In this document: in pieces, positions 11,681-25,921 of the stretch | Position numbering within the stretch: position 1 is the first letter of the stretch | Layout: every line of letters starts with the position of its first letter | NCBI GenBank assembly: GCA_963786625.1 | Contig: CAWAZS010000003.1 | Location: 1 to 64,000, forward strand | DNA from: CAIWHR01 sp963786625 | Lineage (GTDB): Bacteria; Pseudomonadota; Gammaproteobacteria; Burkholderiales; Casimicrobiaceae | Length of the DNA: 64,000 bases | Direction: 5' to 3' | Translations under genes and position numbers: made by a program | Notes under the pieces: generated by a model | What the model was told of the DNA's origin: nothing | Seen by the model: the letters and a program-made list of their open reading frames with translations, nothing else | Database searches by the model: none

Positions 11681-12280
11681 TCAGCGCCCGATCGTGCGCT
11701 CGCGCCCGTCGAGCAGCTGCCGGATGTTCGACCGGTGGCGCCAGAACAGCAGCATCGATATCGGGACCATCGCCCACGCGGTCGGCGTGTTGCCGAAGAC
11801 GAAGAACGCGCCGACCGGCATCAGCGCCGCGGTGGTCAGCGCGGCGAGCGAGCTGATCTTGAAGCCGAGCGCCATCACCATCCACAGCACGCCGAGCGCG
11901 ACGCCGAGCGGCCAGTCGAGCGCGAATACGATGCCGGCCGCGGTCGCCACGCCCTTGCCTCCGGCAAAGCCATGGAACACCGGGAAGAGGTGGCCGACGA
12001 ACACGGCGAGCGCGACGGCCGGCACCAGCCAGTCCGCGCCGCCGAACGAGGGTCCGAGCGTCTGCGCGAGGAACACGGCGAGCCAGCCCTTGGCGCCGTC
12101 GCCCGCCAGCGTCAGCGCCGCGGCCGCCTTGTTGCCGGTGCGCAGCACGTTGGTCGCGCCCGGATTTCCCGAGCCGTAGCTGTGCGGGTCGGGCAGGCCG
12201 AACAGCTTGCTGGTCACGACCGCGAACGACACCGAGCCGATCAGGTACGCGGCGGCGACGAACGCGAGCGAGGCGAGCAT
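11681..12280 (-). CDS. plsY: glycerol-3-phosphate acyltransferase PlsY
   Basis: An intact 199-residue integral membrane protein with five predicted helices. It transfers acyl from acyl-phosphate to glycerol-3-phosphate in phospholipid synthesis. The conserved loops are visible: YGSGNPGATNVLRTGNK near residue 35, and the glycine-rich phosphate-binding HGFAGGKGVATAAG near residue 103. The start ATG 12280 gives the normal N-terminal helix MLASLAFVAAAYLIGSVSF. It is divergent from folB with a 94-base gap containing an A/T-rich TTAGAAT patch. Confidence 0.95.
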   Translation of the reverse strand: MLASLAFVAAAYLIGSVSFAVVTSKLFGLPDPHSYGSGNPGATNVLRTGNKAAAALTLAGDGAKGWLAVFLAQTLGPSFGGADWLVPAVALAVFVGHLFPVFHGFAGGKGVATAAGIVFALDWPLGVALGVLWMVMALGFKISSLAALTTAALMPVGAFFVFGNTPTAWAMVPISMLLFWRHRSNIRQLLDGRERTIGR

Positions 12281-12374
12281 GGATCAGGGCGTCGGTTAGA
12301 ATGCGCGAACGCGCCGTCGAGCCAATCCCGGACGGGAAATTTTCGGAGGCGGTAGGGAATTCTAGCAAAGCGGC

Positions 12375-12729
12375 ATGAACGCGATCTTCATCCACGACCT
12401 CCGCGTCGAGACGCGCATCGGCATCTACGACTGGGAGCAGCGGCTGGCGCAGACCCTGCGGCTCGACATCGAGCTCGGATTGCCGTCGGACAAGGTGTTC
12501 GAGTCCGGCAACTTCGCCGACGCGCTCGACTACGCGGCGGTCGTGAAGCGCCTGCAGGCCTTTGCCGCCGACCATCCGCACAAGCTGATGGAGCGTTTCG
12601 CGCAGGCGATCGCCGACGTGCTGATCGGCGAGTTCGGCGTCCCCGTGGGTGAAGGTGCGCGTCGCCAAGCTCGCGCCGATCGCCGGCGTGAAGGAGCTCG
12701 GCATCGCGATCGAGCGGAAGCGGGGCTGA
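12375..12729 (+). CDS. folB: dihydroneopterin aldolase
   Basis: It catalyses conversion of dihydroneopterin in folate synthesis. The N-terminus MNAIFIHDLRVETRIGIYDWEQ, the ALDYAAVVKRLQAF core and the C-terminal LAPIAGVKELGIAIERKR are typical. One extra C in the CCCC run at 12641-12644 must be removed so that GVPWVKVRVAKL reads through, giving 117 residues, the family length. The TGA is at 12727-12729. The indel lies in a homopolymer of an essential gene, good evidence for a sequencing artefact. Confidence 0.9.
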
Positions 12730-12772
12730 CCGCGCTTCGGCCGGCCGGCATCGCGACCGGCGCGTTCGTGCG

Positions 12773-16300
<3,528 letters not shown>

Positions 16301-16397
16301 CGGCCCCTCCTCGCCTTTGACAGGCATCACGACGGCACAGCGATCCGCGACAGGCTAGGCGAAGTCGCCGTCGCGGGCAAGAGGGACGAGCCGGAAA

Positions 16398-16894
16398 TCA
16401 GTCGGCCTCGGCGGTCGCGATGTCGGCGAGTATCGGCTTCAGCACCCGGATCAGGTCCGCCGGCGCCATGCCGACGAGATAGCCCCGCCGGCCGCCGTTG
16501 ACGTACAGGTAGGGCAGGGCGGCGATGCCGCGCTCCATGTAGGTCGGCATCGCGCGCCGCGTGCCGAACGGGCTGGTGCCGCCCACCTGGTATCCCGAGT
16601 GCCGGTCGGCGACGGCGGGCGCGCAGATGGCCACGGTCTTCACGCCGAGGACGCGCGCCAGCGCCTTCGTCGACACTTCGCGGTCGCCGTGCATCAGCAC
16701 GACCAGCGGCTGCTTCGCGTCGTCCTCCATCACGAGCGTCTTGATGACGGCGTGCTCGGGCACGCCCAGCTCGCGCGCCGATACCGACGTGCCGCCGCGC
16801 TCCTCGTAAGTCGTACGGATGATGGGTGAACGCGACGCCGTGCTCGCGCAGCACGCGCACGGCGTTGGTTGCCGGATGCCTGTTCCTTCGCCAT
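16398..16894 (-). CDS. ybaK: YbaK/EbsC-family Cys-tRNA(Pro) deacylase-like protein
   Basis: YbaK hydrolyses mischarged Cys-tRNA(Pro). The core is clear: VLREHGVAFTHHPYDYEE, ELGVPEHAVIKTLVMEDD, VLMHGDREVSTKALARVLG, and YQVGGTSPFGTRRAMPTYME, which contains the conserved GGxSPxG loop. Starting at 16894 (MAKEQASG) two inserted bases, near 16869 and 16808, must be removed to obtain the normal 164 residues; the last 121 codons are open. It is downstream of xerD on the same strand, 23 bases apart. Confidence 0.88.
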
Positions 16895-16917
16895 CGGCGG
16901 CTCCGCGAAGCGCGACC

Positions 16918-17826
16918 TCAGCCGCGCGGGTGGTGCTGCGCGTGGAGCTTCTTCAGCCGCTCGCGCGCGACGTGCGTGTAGATCGTCGTCGTCGTGATGT
17001 CGGCGTGACCGAGCAGCAGCTGCACGACGCGCAGATCGGCGCCGTGGTTGAGGAGATGCGTCGCGAACGCGTGGCGCAGCACGTGCGGCGAGATGCTCGC
17101 CGCGGGAATGCCGGCCTTCACGCCGAGGCGCTTCAGCAGCGCCCAGAACGCCTGCCGGGTCAGCGGGCCGCGGCGCGCGGTGACGAACACGCGCGTCGCT
17201 CTTGCCCTCGCCGGCGAGCGCCGGCCGCCCGTCGGCGAGATAGCGCTTGAGCCAGACGATCGATTCCTCGCCGAGCGGGACGAGCCGCTCCTTGCTGCCC
17301 TTGCCGAGCACGCGCACGACGCCCATGTCGAGCGACACCTGCGCGAGCGTGAGGCCGACGAGCTCGGACACGCGCAGGCCGGTCGCGTAGAGCGTCTCCA
17401 GCATCGCGCGGTCGCGCAGGCCGAGCGTGGTCGCCGGATCGGGCGCGGCGAGCAGCGCCTCGACCTGCGCCTCGGACAGGTTCTTCGGCAGCCGCCGCGG
17501 CAGCTTCGGCGCGCGCACGCGCAGCGTGGGATCGGCGCGCAGCGTGCCCTGCAGCAGCTGCAGCGCGTAGAAGCGCCGCAGCGACGACAGCCGGCGGGCG
17601 ATCGACGTCGCCTTCGCCTTCGCGCGGAACTGCTCGGCGAGAAAGGCCTCGACGTCGGTGCGCTGCGCGGCGAGGAGCGAGCTGCCGCGCCGGTCGAGCC
17701 AGGCCGCCCAGGCGGTCAGGTCGCGGCGGTAGCTCGACAGCGACGACGGCGCGAGCCCGTCCTGCAGCCAGACCTGGTCGCAGAAGGCGTCGATCAGCTC
17801 GGCGGAGCGGGCGGGCGTCGGGGCAT
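16918..17826 (-). CDS. xerD: site-specific tyrosine recombinase XerD
   Basis: XerD acts with XerC at dif to resolve chromosome dimers. The N-terminal SAM-like domain (FCDQVWLQDGLAPSSLSSY) and catalytic domain are present with the expected catalytic residues: Arg in ATGLRVSELVGL, Lys in GKGSKERLVP, HVLRHAFATHLL (HxxR), and LGHADITTTTIYTH (His/Tyr nucleophile). One extra base at 17191 splits the frame. The start is uncertain: the only nearby ATG (17826) is out of frame by two bases, so further indels near 17800 are likely. The expected length is about 300 residues. It lies 29 bases downstream of ogt. Confidence 0.9.
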
Positions 17827-17855
17827 CGGAATGCGCGGGCGCCGCGGTCGCCCGG

Positions 17856-18318
17856 TCAGGCGCCGAAGCGGTAGCCCTCGTGCGTCGAGCAGCCAGCGCT
17901 TGATCGCGATCGGGTCGCCGTCGACGGCCGTTGCATGAATCCGCCGAGCGAGCCCCGGCTGCCGACGACGCGATGGCACGGGATGACGAGCGCGATCGGG
18001 TTGGCGCCGCACGCGCCGCCGACGGCGCGCGGCGCCGAGTGCAGCAGCCGCGCGAGCTCGCCGTAGGTGCGCGATTCGCCGACCGGGATCGCGGCGAGCG
18101 CCTGCCGCACGCGCTGGCGGAACGGCGTGCCGGCCGGGGCGAGCGGAAGCGTGAAGCGGAAATGCGGGTCGGCGAGGTAGCGCTCGACCTGGCGGACCGC
18201 GCGCTCGGCGAGCGCGTTGTCGGGCGCCTGCGCGCGCTCCGTCTGTCGGCAGGTACTCGATCCCGGTGACGGCGCCGTCGGCGGTGCGGATGCCGAGCAC
18301 CGCGAACGGCGTTCTCAT
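17856..18318 (-). CDS. ogt: methylated-DNA-[protein]-cysteine S-methyltransferase
   Basis: A suicide enzyme that removes the alkyl group from O6-alkylguanine. The DNA-binding helix and active site are intact: VGESRTYGELARLLHSAPRA, then NPIALVIPCHRVVGSRGSLG with the acceptor Cys in PCHRV. Three indels are needed: near 18240, a lost A near 17937 (GGFMQTAVDGDP is expected) and an extra G near 17887, before the C-terminus HEGYRFGA. About 150-155 residues. The start MRTPFAVLGIRTADG at 18318 fits Ogt proteins; a GTG nine codons upstream is an alternative. Confidence 0.9.
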
Positions 18319-18389
18319 CTTGGCCGCATAAGGCGGTTGCACGCATCCACGTCCTTCACCGTGTCGCCTGTGCGCGGTCTGCCGCCGCC

Positions 18390-19694
18390 TCACCCCATCT
18401 TCATCTGCTGCGGCAGATAGGTGACGATCTGCGGAAAATACCAGATCAGCAGCACCGCGACGATCATCAGCCAGAACATCGGCAGCGCCTGCCGCGCGAT
18501 CCAGGTGATCTGCTGCTTCGTCATCCCCTGCAGCACGAACAGGTTGAACCCGACCGGCGGCGTGATCTGCGCCATCTCGACGACCAGCACGAGGAAGATG
18601 CCGAACCAGAGGAGGTCGATGCCGGCGGCCTCCACGGTCGGCAGGATCACGCCCATCGTCAGCACGACCATCGAGATGCCGTCGAGGAAGCAGCCGAGCA
18701 CGATGTAGAAGACCATCAGCGCGACGACCAGCGCGAACGGCGAGAGCCCGAGCCCGCCGATCCACTCGGCGAGGTGCCGCGGCAGCCCGATGTAGCCCAT
18801 CGCGAGCGTCAGGAACGACGCGCCGGCCAGGATCAGCGCGATCATGCAGTAGAGGCGCGTCGCGCCCATCATGCTCGCGGCGAACGTCTGGCGCGTGAGC
18901 GAGCCCTGCACCAGCGAGATCGCGAGCGAGCCGACGACGCCGAACGCCGCCGCCTCGGTGGCGGTCGCGATGCCGGCGTAGATCGAGCCCAGCACCAGCA
19001 GCGATCAGCAGCACGACGGGAATCAGGTGGCGCGACGCGTGCAGCTTCTGCGCGAGCGTCGTCCTCGTGGTCGCGGCCGGGATGCGCTCCGGGATGCAGC
19101 AGCGCCCAGGCCACGATGTAGCCGGAGAAGAGCAGCGCCAGCAGGATGCCGGGAAACACGCCGGCGATGAAGAGCTGCGCGATCGACACGTTGGCCATGA
19201 CGCCGTAGACGATCATGATGATCGACGGCGGAATCAGCAGGCCGAGCGTGCCGGCGCCGGCCAGCGTGCCGATCGTCATGCCCTCGGGATAGCCGCGCGC
19301 CTTCAGTTCCGGCAGCGTCATCTTGCCGATGGTCGCGCAGGTCGCGGCCGAGGAGCCCGACACGGCGGCGAAGATCGTGCAGCCGATGATGTTGGTGTGC
19401 AGCAGCCGGCCGGGCACGCCGCTCGAGCCAGGGCGCGAGGCCGCGGAACATGTCCTCGGAGAGCCGCGTGCGGAACAGGATCTCGCCCATCCAGACGAAC
19501 AGCGGCAGCGCGGTCAGCGTCCACGACGACGCCGTGCCCCAGATCGTCACCGCCATCGCGTCGCCGGCCGGCCGCGACGAGAAGAGCTCCATGCCGATCC
19601 ACGCGACGCCGGCGAGCGCCAGCCCGATCCAGACGCCGCTGCCGAGCAGCACGAAGAGCGCGACGACGAGCAGCGTGGTGATCAGCGCGTCCAT
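18390..19694 (-). CDS. dctM: TRAP transporter large permease (DctM family)
   Basis: This is the twelve-helix channel subunit of a tripartite ATP-independent periplasmic transporter. The family signature is strong: MDALITTLLVVALFVLLGSG at the N-terminus, IFAAVSGSSAATCATIGKM, GTLAGAGTLGLLIPPSIIMI, ATEAAAFGVVGSL, LGCFLDGISMVVLTMG and VVEMAQITPPVGFNLFVLQG. Shifts near 19420, 19060-19100 and 19006 break the frame; about 433 residues are expected. An ATG at 19718 overlapping the dctQ stop as ATGA is an alternative start, but 19694 has GGTGAA at a good distance. It is the last gene of a dctP-Q-M order on the minus strand. Confidence 0.9.
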
Positions 19695-19714
19695 GGCGTT
19701 CACCGTGCGCGGCG

Positions 19715-20254
19715 TCATTCGTGGTGCAGCGCCGCGTCGGCTTCGCGCGGCCGCGGCGGCCGGTCCACTCGAGGACGAGCTCGTCGACGAATCGCGATCA
19801 GCAGGATCGAGCGTGCCGGCGGCCATCGCGAGCTGCGGAATCCACAGCGGCGTCGCGTCGTTGCCGGTCGAGATGTCGTTGAACTGCCACGACTGGAACG
19901 CGAGCCGGACGCTGTAGAACGCGAACAGCGCCGCCAGCAGCGTCGCCGACCGCCAGCGCCGCGAGCTCGAGCGCGCGCCGCGCCTTCGCGCCGAGGTGCT
20001 CGAGGATCAGCGTGACGCGGATGTGCTCGCCGCGCTTCAGCGTGTGCGCGAGCGCGAGAAAGCCGCACGCCGCCATGCAGTAGCCGGCATAGGAGTCGGT
20101 GCCGGGCACGTGGAAGTTGAGGAGGCGCCCGGCGATCCCGGTCAGGACCATCGCCAGCGTCCCCACCAAAAACAACGCCGCCAGGTACCCCGGCGGCGTC
20201 GTACAGCGCGTCGAGCCGGCGGCGCATCAGGGCCCGTTCGCAGCTTGCGGACAT
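19715..20254 (-). CDS. dctQ: TRAP transporter small permease (DctQ family)
   Basis: Four-helix small membrane subunit. Readable parts are the first helix (LFLVGTLAMVLTGIAGRLL), GTDSYAGYCMAACGFLALA with the conserved acidic/Tyr loop, and LKRGEHIRVTLILEHLGAKARR, which is the family hallmark. Late in the protein is a hydrophobic helix followed by VDELVLEWTGRRGR. Indels near 20190, 19945 and 19800 must be corrected. It ends at TGA 19715-19717 next to dctM and starts 17 bases after the dctP stop. Confidence 0.82.
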   Translation of the reverse strand: MSASCERALMRRRLDALYDAAGVPGGVVFGGDAGDGPDRDRRAPPQLPRARHRLLCRLLHGGVRLSRARAHAEARRAHPRHADPRAPRREGAARARARGAGGRRRCWRRCSRSTASGSRSSRGSSTTSRPATTRRRCGFRSSRWPPARSILLIAIRRRARPRVDRPPRPREADAALHHE

Positions 20255-20270
20255 GGCGTGGAGCGGGCTC

Positions 20271-21244
20271 CTACATCGCGCGGTACGCGTCCACCACCTT
20301 GCGGCCGTCGTCGCCGGCCTTGCGCAGCCACTCGGCGAGCATGAAGTTGCCGACCTTGCGCAGATCGGCGGTGAGCTGCTCGGAGGGCTTGAGGATGCTC
20401 ATGCCCTTGCCCTTCAGCTGGTCGAGGTACCAGCCGTTCTTCTCCTCGGACAGCTTCCAGCCGCGCGTCTCGGCGTCGGCCGCGGCCTTCAGCACCGCGG
20501 CCTGCGCTCGGCTTGTCGAGCGCGTCGAACGCCTTCTGGTTGACGATGATCGCGTTCTTCGGCAGCCACGCCTGCGTGTCGTAGAAGTTCTTGATGTGCT
20601 CGTAGGTCTTCGAGTCGAAGCCGGTCGCGCCGGACGACATGTACGAGTCGATGACGCCGGTGGCGAGCGCCTGCGAGACCTCGGCGGCCTGCACGGTCAT
20701 CGGCTGCGCGCCGACGAGCTCGGCGATCTTCGACGTGGCCGGGCTGTAGGCGCGCCACTTGAGGCCCTTCATGTCGGCGGCGCCGGCGAGCGTGCGCTTG
20801 GTGTAGATGCCCTGCGGCGGCCACGGCGACGGTGTAGAGCAGCTTCATGCCCTGCTTCGCGAACTTGTCCTCGAGCGCCTTCCGCGACGCCTTGTAGAGC
20901 TTCAGCGAATCGCCGTAGGACGTCGCGAGGAACGGGATGCCGTCGAGCCCGTAGAACGGATCCTCGTTCTCGAAGTTGACGAGCAGGATTTCGCCGATCT
21001 GCGCCTGGCCGCCCTGCACGGCGCGCTTGATCTCCGGCGCCTTGAACAGCGACGCATTCGCGTGCACGGTGATCTTGAGCTTGCCGCCGGTGGCCTTGTC
21101 GACGTCGTTGGCGAACTGCTGGATGTTCTCGGTGTGGAAGTTGCTGGCCGGATACGCGGTCGGCATGTCCCACTTGGTCTGGGCGGCCACGGGCAGCGCG
21201 ACCGCGAAGGCGAGCGCGGCGGCAAGGGCGGGGATTCGCTTCAT
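20271..21244 (-). CDS. dctP: TRAP transporter periplasmic substrate-binding protein (DctP family)
   Basis: It captures the substrate in the periplasm for DctQM. A signal peptide (RIPALAAALAFAVALPVAAQ) is followed by WDMPTAYPASNFHTENIQQF. Further motifs are GGKLKITVHANASLFKAPEI, RAVQGGQAQIGEILLVNF, and the ligand-loop region MTVQAAEVSQALATGVID with the conserved GVIDSYMSSGATGF. Indels near 20820 and 20515 interrupt it; the C-terminus ends RKVVDAYRAM. AGGAG lies seven bases before the ATG. The substrate cannot be read from sequence. The divergent oxoprolinase gene suggests an amide or lactam-type carboxylate, which is only inference. Confidence 0.88.
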
Positions 21245-21588
21245 GTTGGGGCTCCTGGAAGGCGGGGAGAGGGCGGCGCGCGCGATCGGCGGAGGGCATG
21301 CCAATGGCGGCGGACCGTGCCGTTTTACCACAAATCCCGCGGGCGACGCCGGATTGCGAAACTCCGTGCATGGCCTTGGGCCGCGCAACGCCGCCGGGCA
21401 TGCGCAACCCCGGCGCCCGTCGCCTCTCGCCGCCGCCGCACGGCAGAGCCGCCGAGCTTCGGATTCCAGGCAGCCGCGTCTCTGCCCTTGACCGCACGAC
21501 ATCGGGAAGCGCCGTCGCAGTCGCACGAGCCTATAATGACGCGCCCTTGCCGGCGCCATTCGTGCCGGCGGCGAACAATGCGCATCCG
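21245..21588. promoter_or_regulatory. divergent intergenic region dctP / oxoprolinase
   Basis: This 344-base gap separates two divergent starts. On the plus strand a perfect TATAAT lies at 21532-21537, about 50 bases upstream of the oxoprolinase ATG, with no matching -35 box at 16-18 bases. No gene, operator palindrome or riboswitch is evident. Confidence 0.4.
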
Positions 21589-24500
21589 ATGACCGCCACG
21601 CCCCCATCCCCGACACGCGCCGGCTGGGAGTTCTGGATCGATCGCGGCGGAACGTTCACCGATGTCGTCGCGCGCCGGCCCGACGGGTCGCTCGTCACGC
21701 ACAAGCTGCTGTCGGAGAACCCCGAGCGCTATCCGGATGCCGCGGTGCACGGCATTCGCGAGCTGCTGGGCCTGTCGCCCGGGGCGCCGATTCCGCCCGG
21801 CGTCGTCGACGCGGTGAAGATGGGCACCACGGTCGCGACCAACGCGCTGCTCGAGCGCAAGGGCGAGCGCACGGCGCTCGTCATCACCAGGGGCTTCGCC
21901 GACGCGCTGCGGATCGCCTACCAGAACCGGCCGAAGCTCTTCGTCCGGAAGATCGAGCTGCCGACGCTGCTGTACGAGCGCGTGATCGAGGTCGACGAGC
22001 GGATCGGCGCGCGCGGCGAGATCGTGCGTCCGCTCGACCTCGCGTCCGTGCGGCGCGAGCTTGCCGCCGCGCGCGAGTCCGGGCATCGCCGCCGTCGCGA
22101 TCGTCCTGATGCACGGCTATCGCTTTCCGCAGCACGAGCTCGCGCTGGCGGGGCTCGCGCGCGAGCTGGGCTTCGCGCAGGTTTCGGTGTCGCACGAGGT
22201 GTGTCCGCTGATGAAGCTCGTCTCGCGCGGCGACACGACGGTGGTCGACGCGTACCTGTCGCCGATCCTGCGCCGGTACGTGGGGCAGGTCGAGCGCGAG
22301 CTCCTGGGCCCGGGCGAACGGCGCCCCGCCGGCCGCGACGGATGCCGCCGGCGGATGCCGGCGCGGACCGGCGCGGGAGGCGCGCCGCGCCTGCAGTTCA
22401 TGCAGTCGAACGGCGGCCTGACGGACGCGCATCGGTTCCAGGGCAAGGACGCGATCCTGTCGGGCCCCGCGGGCGGCATCGTCGGCGCCGTCGAGGTGTC
22501 GCGGCTGGCCGGCTTCGACCGGATCATCGGCTTCGACATGGGCGGCACGTCGACCGACGTCACGCACTTACGCGGGCGAGTACGAGCGGGCGTTCGTCAC
22601 CGAGGTCGCCGGCGTGCGCCTCGCCGCGCCGATGATGCGCATCCACACGGTCGCCGCCGGCGGCGGCTCGATCTGCCGGTTCGACGGCGCCCGCTTTCGC
22701 GTCGGGCCCGAATCCGCCGGCGCGAATCCCGGGCCGGCATCGTACCGGCGCGGCGGGCCGCTGACCGTCACCGACTGCAACGTGATGGTCGGCAAGCTCG
22801 ATCCGGAGCTCTTCCCGCGCGTGTTCGGCCCGGCCGGCGACGAGCCGCTCGATGCCGCGGTGGTGCGCGCGAAATTCGCGGCGCTCGCCGCCGAAGTCGC
22901 GGCAGCGACCGGCCGCGCGCGCTCGCCGGAGGAGGTCGCCGACGGCTTCCTCGAAGATCGCCGTCGCCAACATGGCGAATGCGATCAAGCACATCTCGGT
23001 CGAGCGCGGCTACGACGTCACCGAGTACACGCTGTGCTGCTTCGGCGGCGCCGGCGGCCAGCACGCCTGCCTCGTCGCCGACGCGCTCGGCATGACGCGC
23101 GTGCTGCTGCATCCGCTGGCCGGCGTGCTGTCGGCCTACGGGATGGGGCTCGCCGACGTGCGCGCGCTGAAGCAGCAGGCGCGTCGAGACGAGGCTGTCG
23201 GACGCGTCGCTCGCGGCGGCCGCGCCGACGCTCGCCGCGCTGGAGGCGGCGGCGCGCGACGACGTCGCGGCGCAGGGGATTCCCGGCGAGCGCATCGCCG
23301 TCGAGGCGCACGCTGCACGTCAAGTACGAGGGCACCGACACGACGCTCGAGACCGGCGTCGATGCGGCGGCGGCGGTCGTCGCCGAGTTCGAGCGCAAGT
23401 ACCGGCAGCAGTACGGCTTCCTGATGCCCGGCAAGCCGCTCGTCGTCGAAGCCGTCGCGGTCGAGGCGATCGGCAGCGACGCACGACGCGAAGCGACGCC
23501 GTGCCGGTCGCATGCGCCGCGCGCGCAGCCCGCTCGCGCCGATCAGGACGAACCGGATCTACACCGACGGCGCGTTCCACGACGCGGCCGTCTACGATCG
23601 CGCTGCACCTGCGCCCCGGGCGACGCCATCGCCGGCCCCGCGGTGATCCGCGAGGACAACGCGACGACCGTCGTCGAGCCGGGCTGGCGCGCGCACGTAC
23701 ACGGCGCGCGGCGACCTCGTGCTCGAGCGCGTCGAAGCGGCGCGGCGCGCGCACGCGATCGGCACGACGGCCGACCCGATCCTGCTCGAGGTCTTCAACA
23801 ACCTCTTCATGGCGATCGCCGAGCAGATGGGCGTGACGCTCGCCAACACCGCCTACTCGGTCAACATCAAGGAGCGGCTCGACTTCTCGTGCGCGCTGTT
23901 CGACGCCGAGGGCAATCTCATCGCCAACGCGCCGCACATGCCGGTGCATCTGGGCTCGATGGGCGAGAGCGTGAAGACGATCATCGAGCGGCGCCGCGGC
24001 ACGATGCAGCGCCGGCGACGTCTTCGTGCTGAACGCTCCGTACAACGGCGGCACGCATCTGCCCGACGTGACGGTGATCGCGCCGGTGTTCCTCGGCGCC
24101 GGCGCAGCGAGCGACGCGACTCGCCCGGGCCGGAGTTCTATGTCGCGTCGCGCGGCCACCACGCCGACATCGGCGGCATCGACGCCGGGCTCGATGCCGC
24201 CCGATTCGACGCACGTCGACGAGGAGGGCGTGCTGCTCGACAACGTGCAGCTGGTCGCCGCGGGGCGGTTTCTCGACGCGGAGATGCGCGCGATCCTCGG
24301 CGTCGGGCAGGTACCCGTCGCGCAACGTCGACCAGAATCTCGCCGACCTCCGCGCGCAGGTCGCCGCCTGCGCCAAGGGCGCCGAGGAGCTCGCGAAGAT
24401 GGTCGCGCACTTCGGCCTGCCGGTCGTGCGCGCCTACATGCGGCACGTGCAGGACAACGCGGAGGAATCGGTGCGCCGCGTGCTCGACGTGCTGAAGGAC

Positions 24501-25340
24501 GGGCATTTCGAGTACGAGATGGACAGCGGCGCGACGATCGCCGTGACGATCGCGATCGACAAGGCGCGGCGCCGCGCGACGGTCGACTTCACCGGCACGA
24601 GCGCGCAGCAGCCGACCAACTTCAACGCGCCGTCGGCCGTGTGCAAGGCGGCCGTGCTCTACGTGTTCCGCACGCTGGTCGACGACGACATCCCGATGAA
24701 CGCCGGCTGCCTGAAGCCGCTCGACATCGTGATTCCCGGAGGGCTCGATGCTCGCGCCGCGCTATCCGGCGGCGGTCGTCGCGGGCAACGTCGAGACCTC
24801 GCAGGCGATCACCGACACGCTGTACGGCGCGCTCGGCGTGCTGGCGGCGTCGCAGGGCACGATGAACAATTTCACGTTCGGCAACGCCGACGTACCAGTA
24901 CTACGAGACGATCTCCGGCGGCGCCGGCGCCGGGCCCGATTTCGACGGCGCGAGCGTCGTGCAGACGCACATGACGAATTCGCGGCTGACCGACCCGGAG
25001 GTGCTGGAGTGGCGCTTCCCGGTGCGGCTCGAGTCGTACGCGATCCGCCGCGGCAGCGGCGGCGCCGGCCGGCATCGCGGCGGCGACGGCGGCGTGCGGC
25101 GCGTCCGCTTCCTCGAGCCGATGACGGCGGTGATGCTCGCCAATCATCGCCGCATCGCGCCGTTCGGCGTGGCCGGCGGCCTGCCGGGCGCGGTCGGGCC
25201 GCAACTGGGTCGAGCGCGCGGGTACGCCCGAAGCGGGAGCGCGCGAGGATTTCGGCGCGACATTCGCCGTCGCGATGAACGCCGGCGACGTGTTCGTCGT
25301 CGAGACGCCGGGCGGCGGCGGATTCGGGCGGCCGGAGTAG
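21589..25340 (+). CDS. 5-oxoprolinase / N-methylhydantoinase (HyuA-HyuB fusion)
   Basis: ATP-dependent amidohydrolase of the oxoprolinase/hydantoinase family, about 1245 residues, like the fused 5-oxoprolinase. The HyuA half begins WEFWIDRGGTFTDVVARRPD, has TTVATNALLERKGERTALV, and carries the actin-like phosphate loops ILSGPAGGIVGAVEVSR and GFDMGGTSTDV. The HyuB half starts near 23760 (DPILLEVFNNLFMAIAEQMG) and contains LDFSCALFDAEGNLIANAPH, the conserved GHHADIGGI, and a C-terminal VVETPGGGGFGRP. At least eight single-base shifts (for example near 22080, 22350, 22565, 22955, 23310, 23500, 24005 and 24735) must be corrected. The start at 21589 is the last ATG before the conserved core. It stands alone on the plus strand, divergent from the TRAP genes. 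Confidence 0.85.
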
Positions 25341-25432
25341 CCGGCACCGGCGGCCGCCCTGCACGAGCGAGGCGCGCCGCGCGCGTCGCTGCCGAGGGGC
25401 ATAATCGTCGTCATTTCCCCGAGGAGGCCGCC

Positions 25433-25912
25433 ATGGCCAGCGTCTACGATTTCACCGTCAAGGACATTCACGGCAAGGACGTCAAGCTCGACGCCTACAA
25501 GGGCAAGGCGCTGCTGATCGTCAACACGGCGAGCAAGTGCGGATTCACGCCGCAGTACAAGGGCCTCGAGGCGCTCTACCAGAAGCTCCACGGCAAGGGA
25601 CTCGAGATCCTCGGCTTTCCGTGCAACCAGTTCGGCGCGCAGGAGCCCGGCAGCGAGCAGGAGATCGAGAGCTTCTGCGAAGTGAACTACGGCGTGACGT
25701 TTCCGCTGTTCGCCAAGGTGGACGTCAACGGCGCCGACGCGGCGCCGCTCTATCGGCATCTGAAGACGGCGAAGCCCGGGCTGCTCGGCTCCGAGGCGAT
25801 CAAGTGGAACTTCACCAAGTTCCTGGTCGACCGGAAGGGCAAGGTCGTCGAGCGCTACGCGCCGAACGTGGAGCCGGAGAGCCTCGCTGGCGACATCGAG
25901 AAGCTGCTGTAG
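25433..25912 (+). CDS. glutathione peroxidase (thioredoxin-fold, Cys type)
   Basis: An intact 159-residue cytoplasmic peroxidase. The active-site motif VNTASKCGFTPQYKGLE places the peroxidatic Cys at residue 36 (Cys, not selenocysteine). LGFPCNQFGAQEPGS supplies the second conserved Cys and the catalytic Gln, and IKWNFTKFLVDRKG the conserved Trp. The start has GAGGAGG seven bases upstream, and a CATAAT -10-like box at 25400-25405. It resembles BtuE and Gpx-type enzymes, which usually accept thioredoxin as well as glutathione. It is monocistronic or weakly linked to the following binding-protein gene ten bases away. Confidence 0.95.
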   Translation: MASVYDFTVKDIHGKDVKLDAYKGKALLIVNTASKCGFTPQYKGLEALYQKLHGKGLEILGFPCNQFGAQEPGSEQEIESFCEVNYGVTFPLFAKVDVNGADAAPLYRHLKTAKPGLLGSEAIKWNFTKFLVDRKGKVVERYAPNVEPESLAGDIEKLL

Positions 25913-25921
25913 GGCGGCGCG

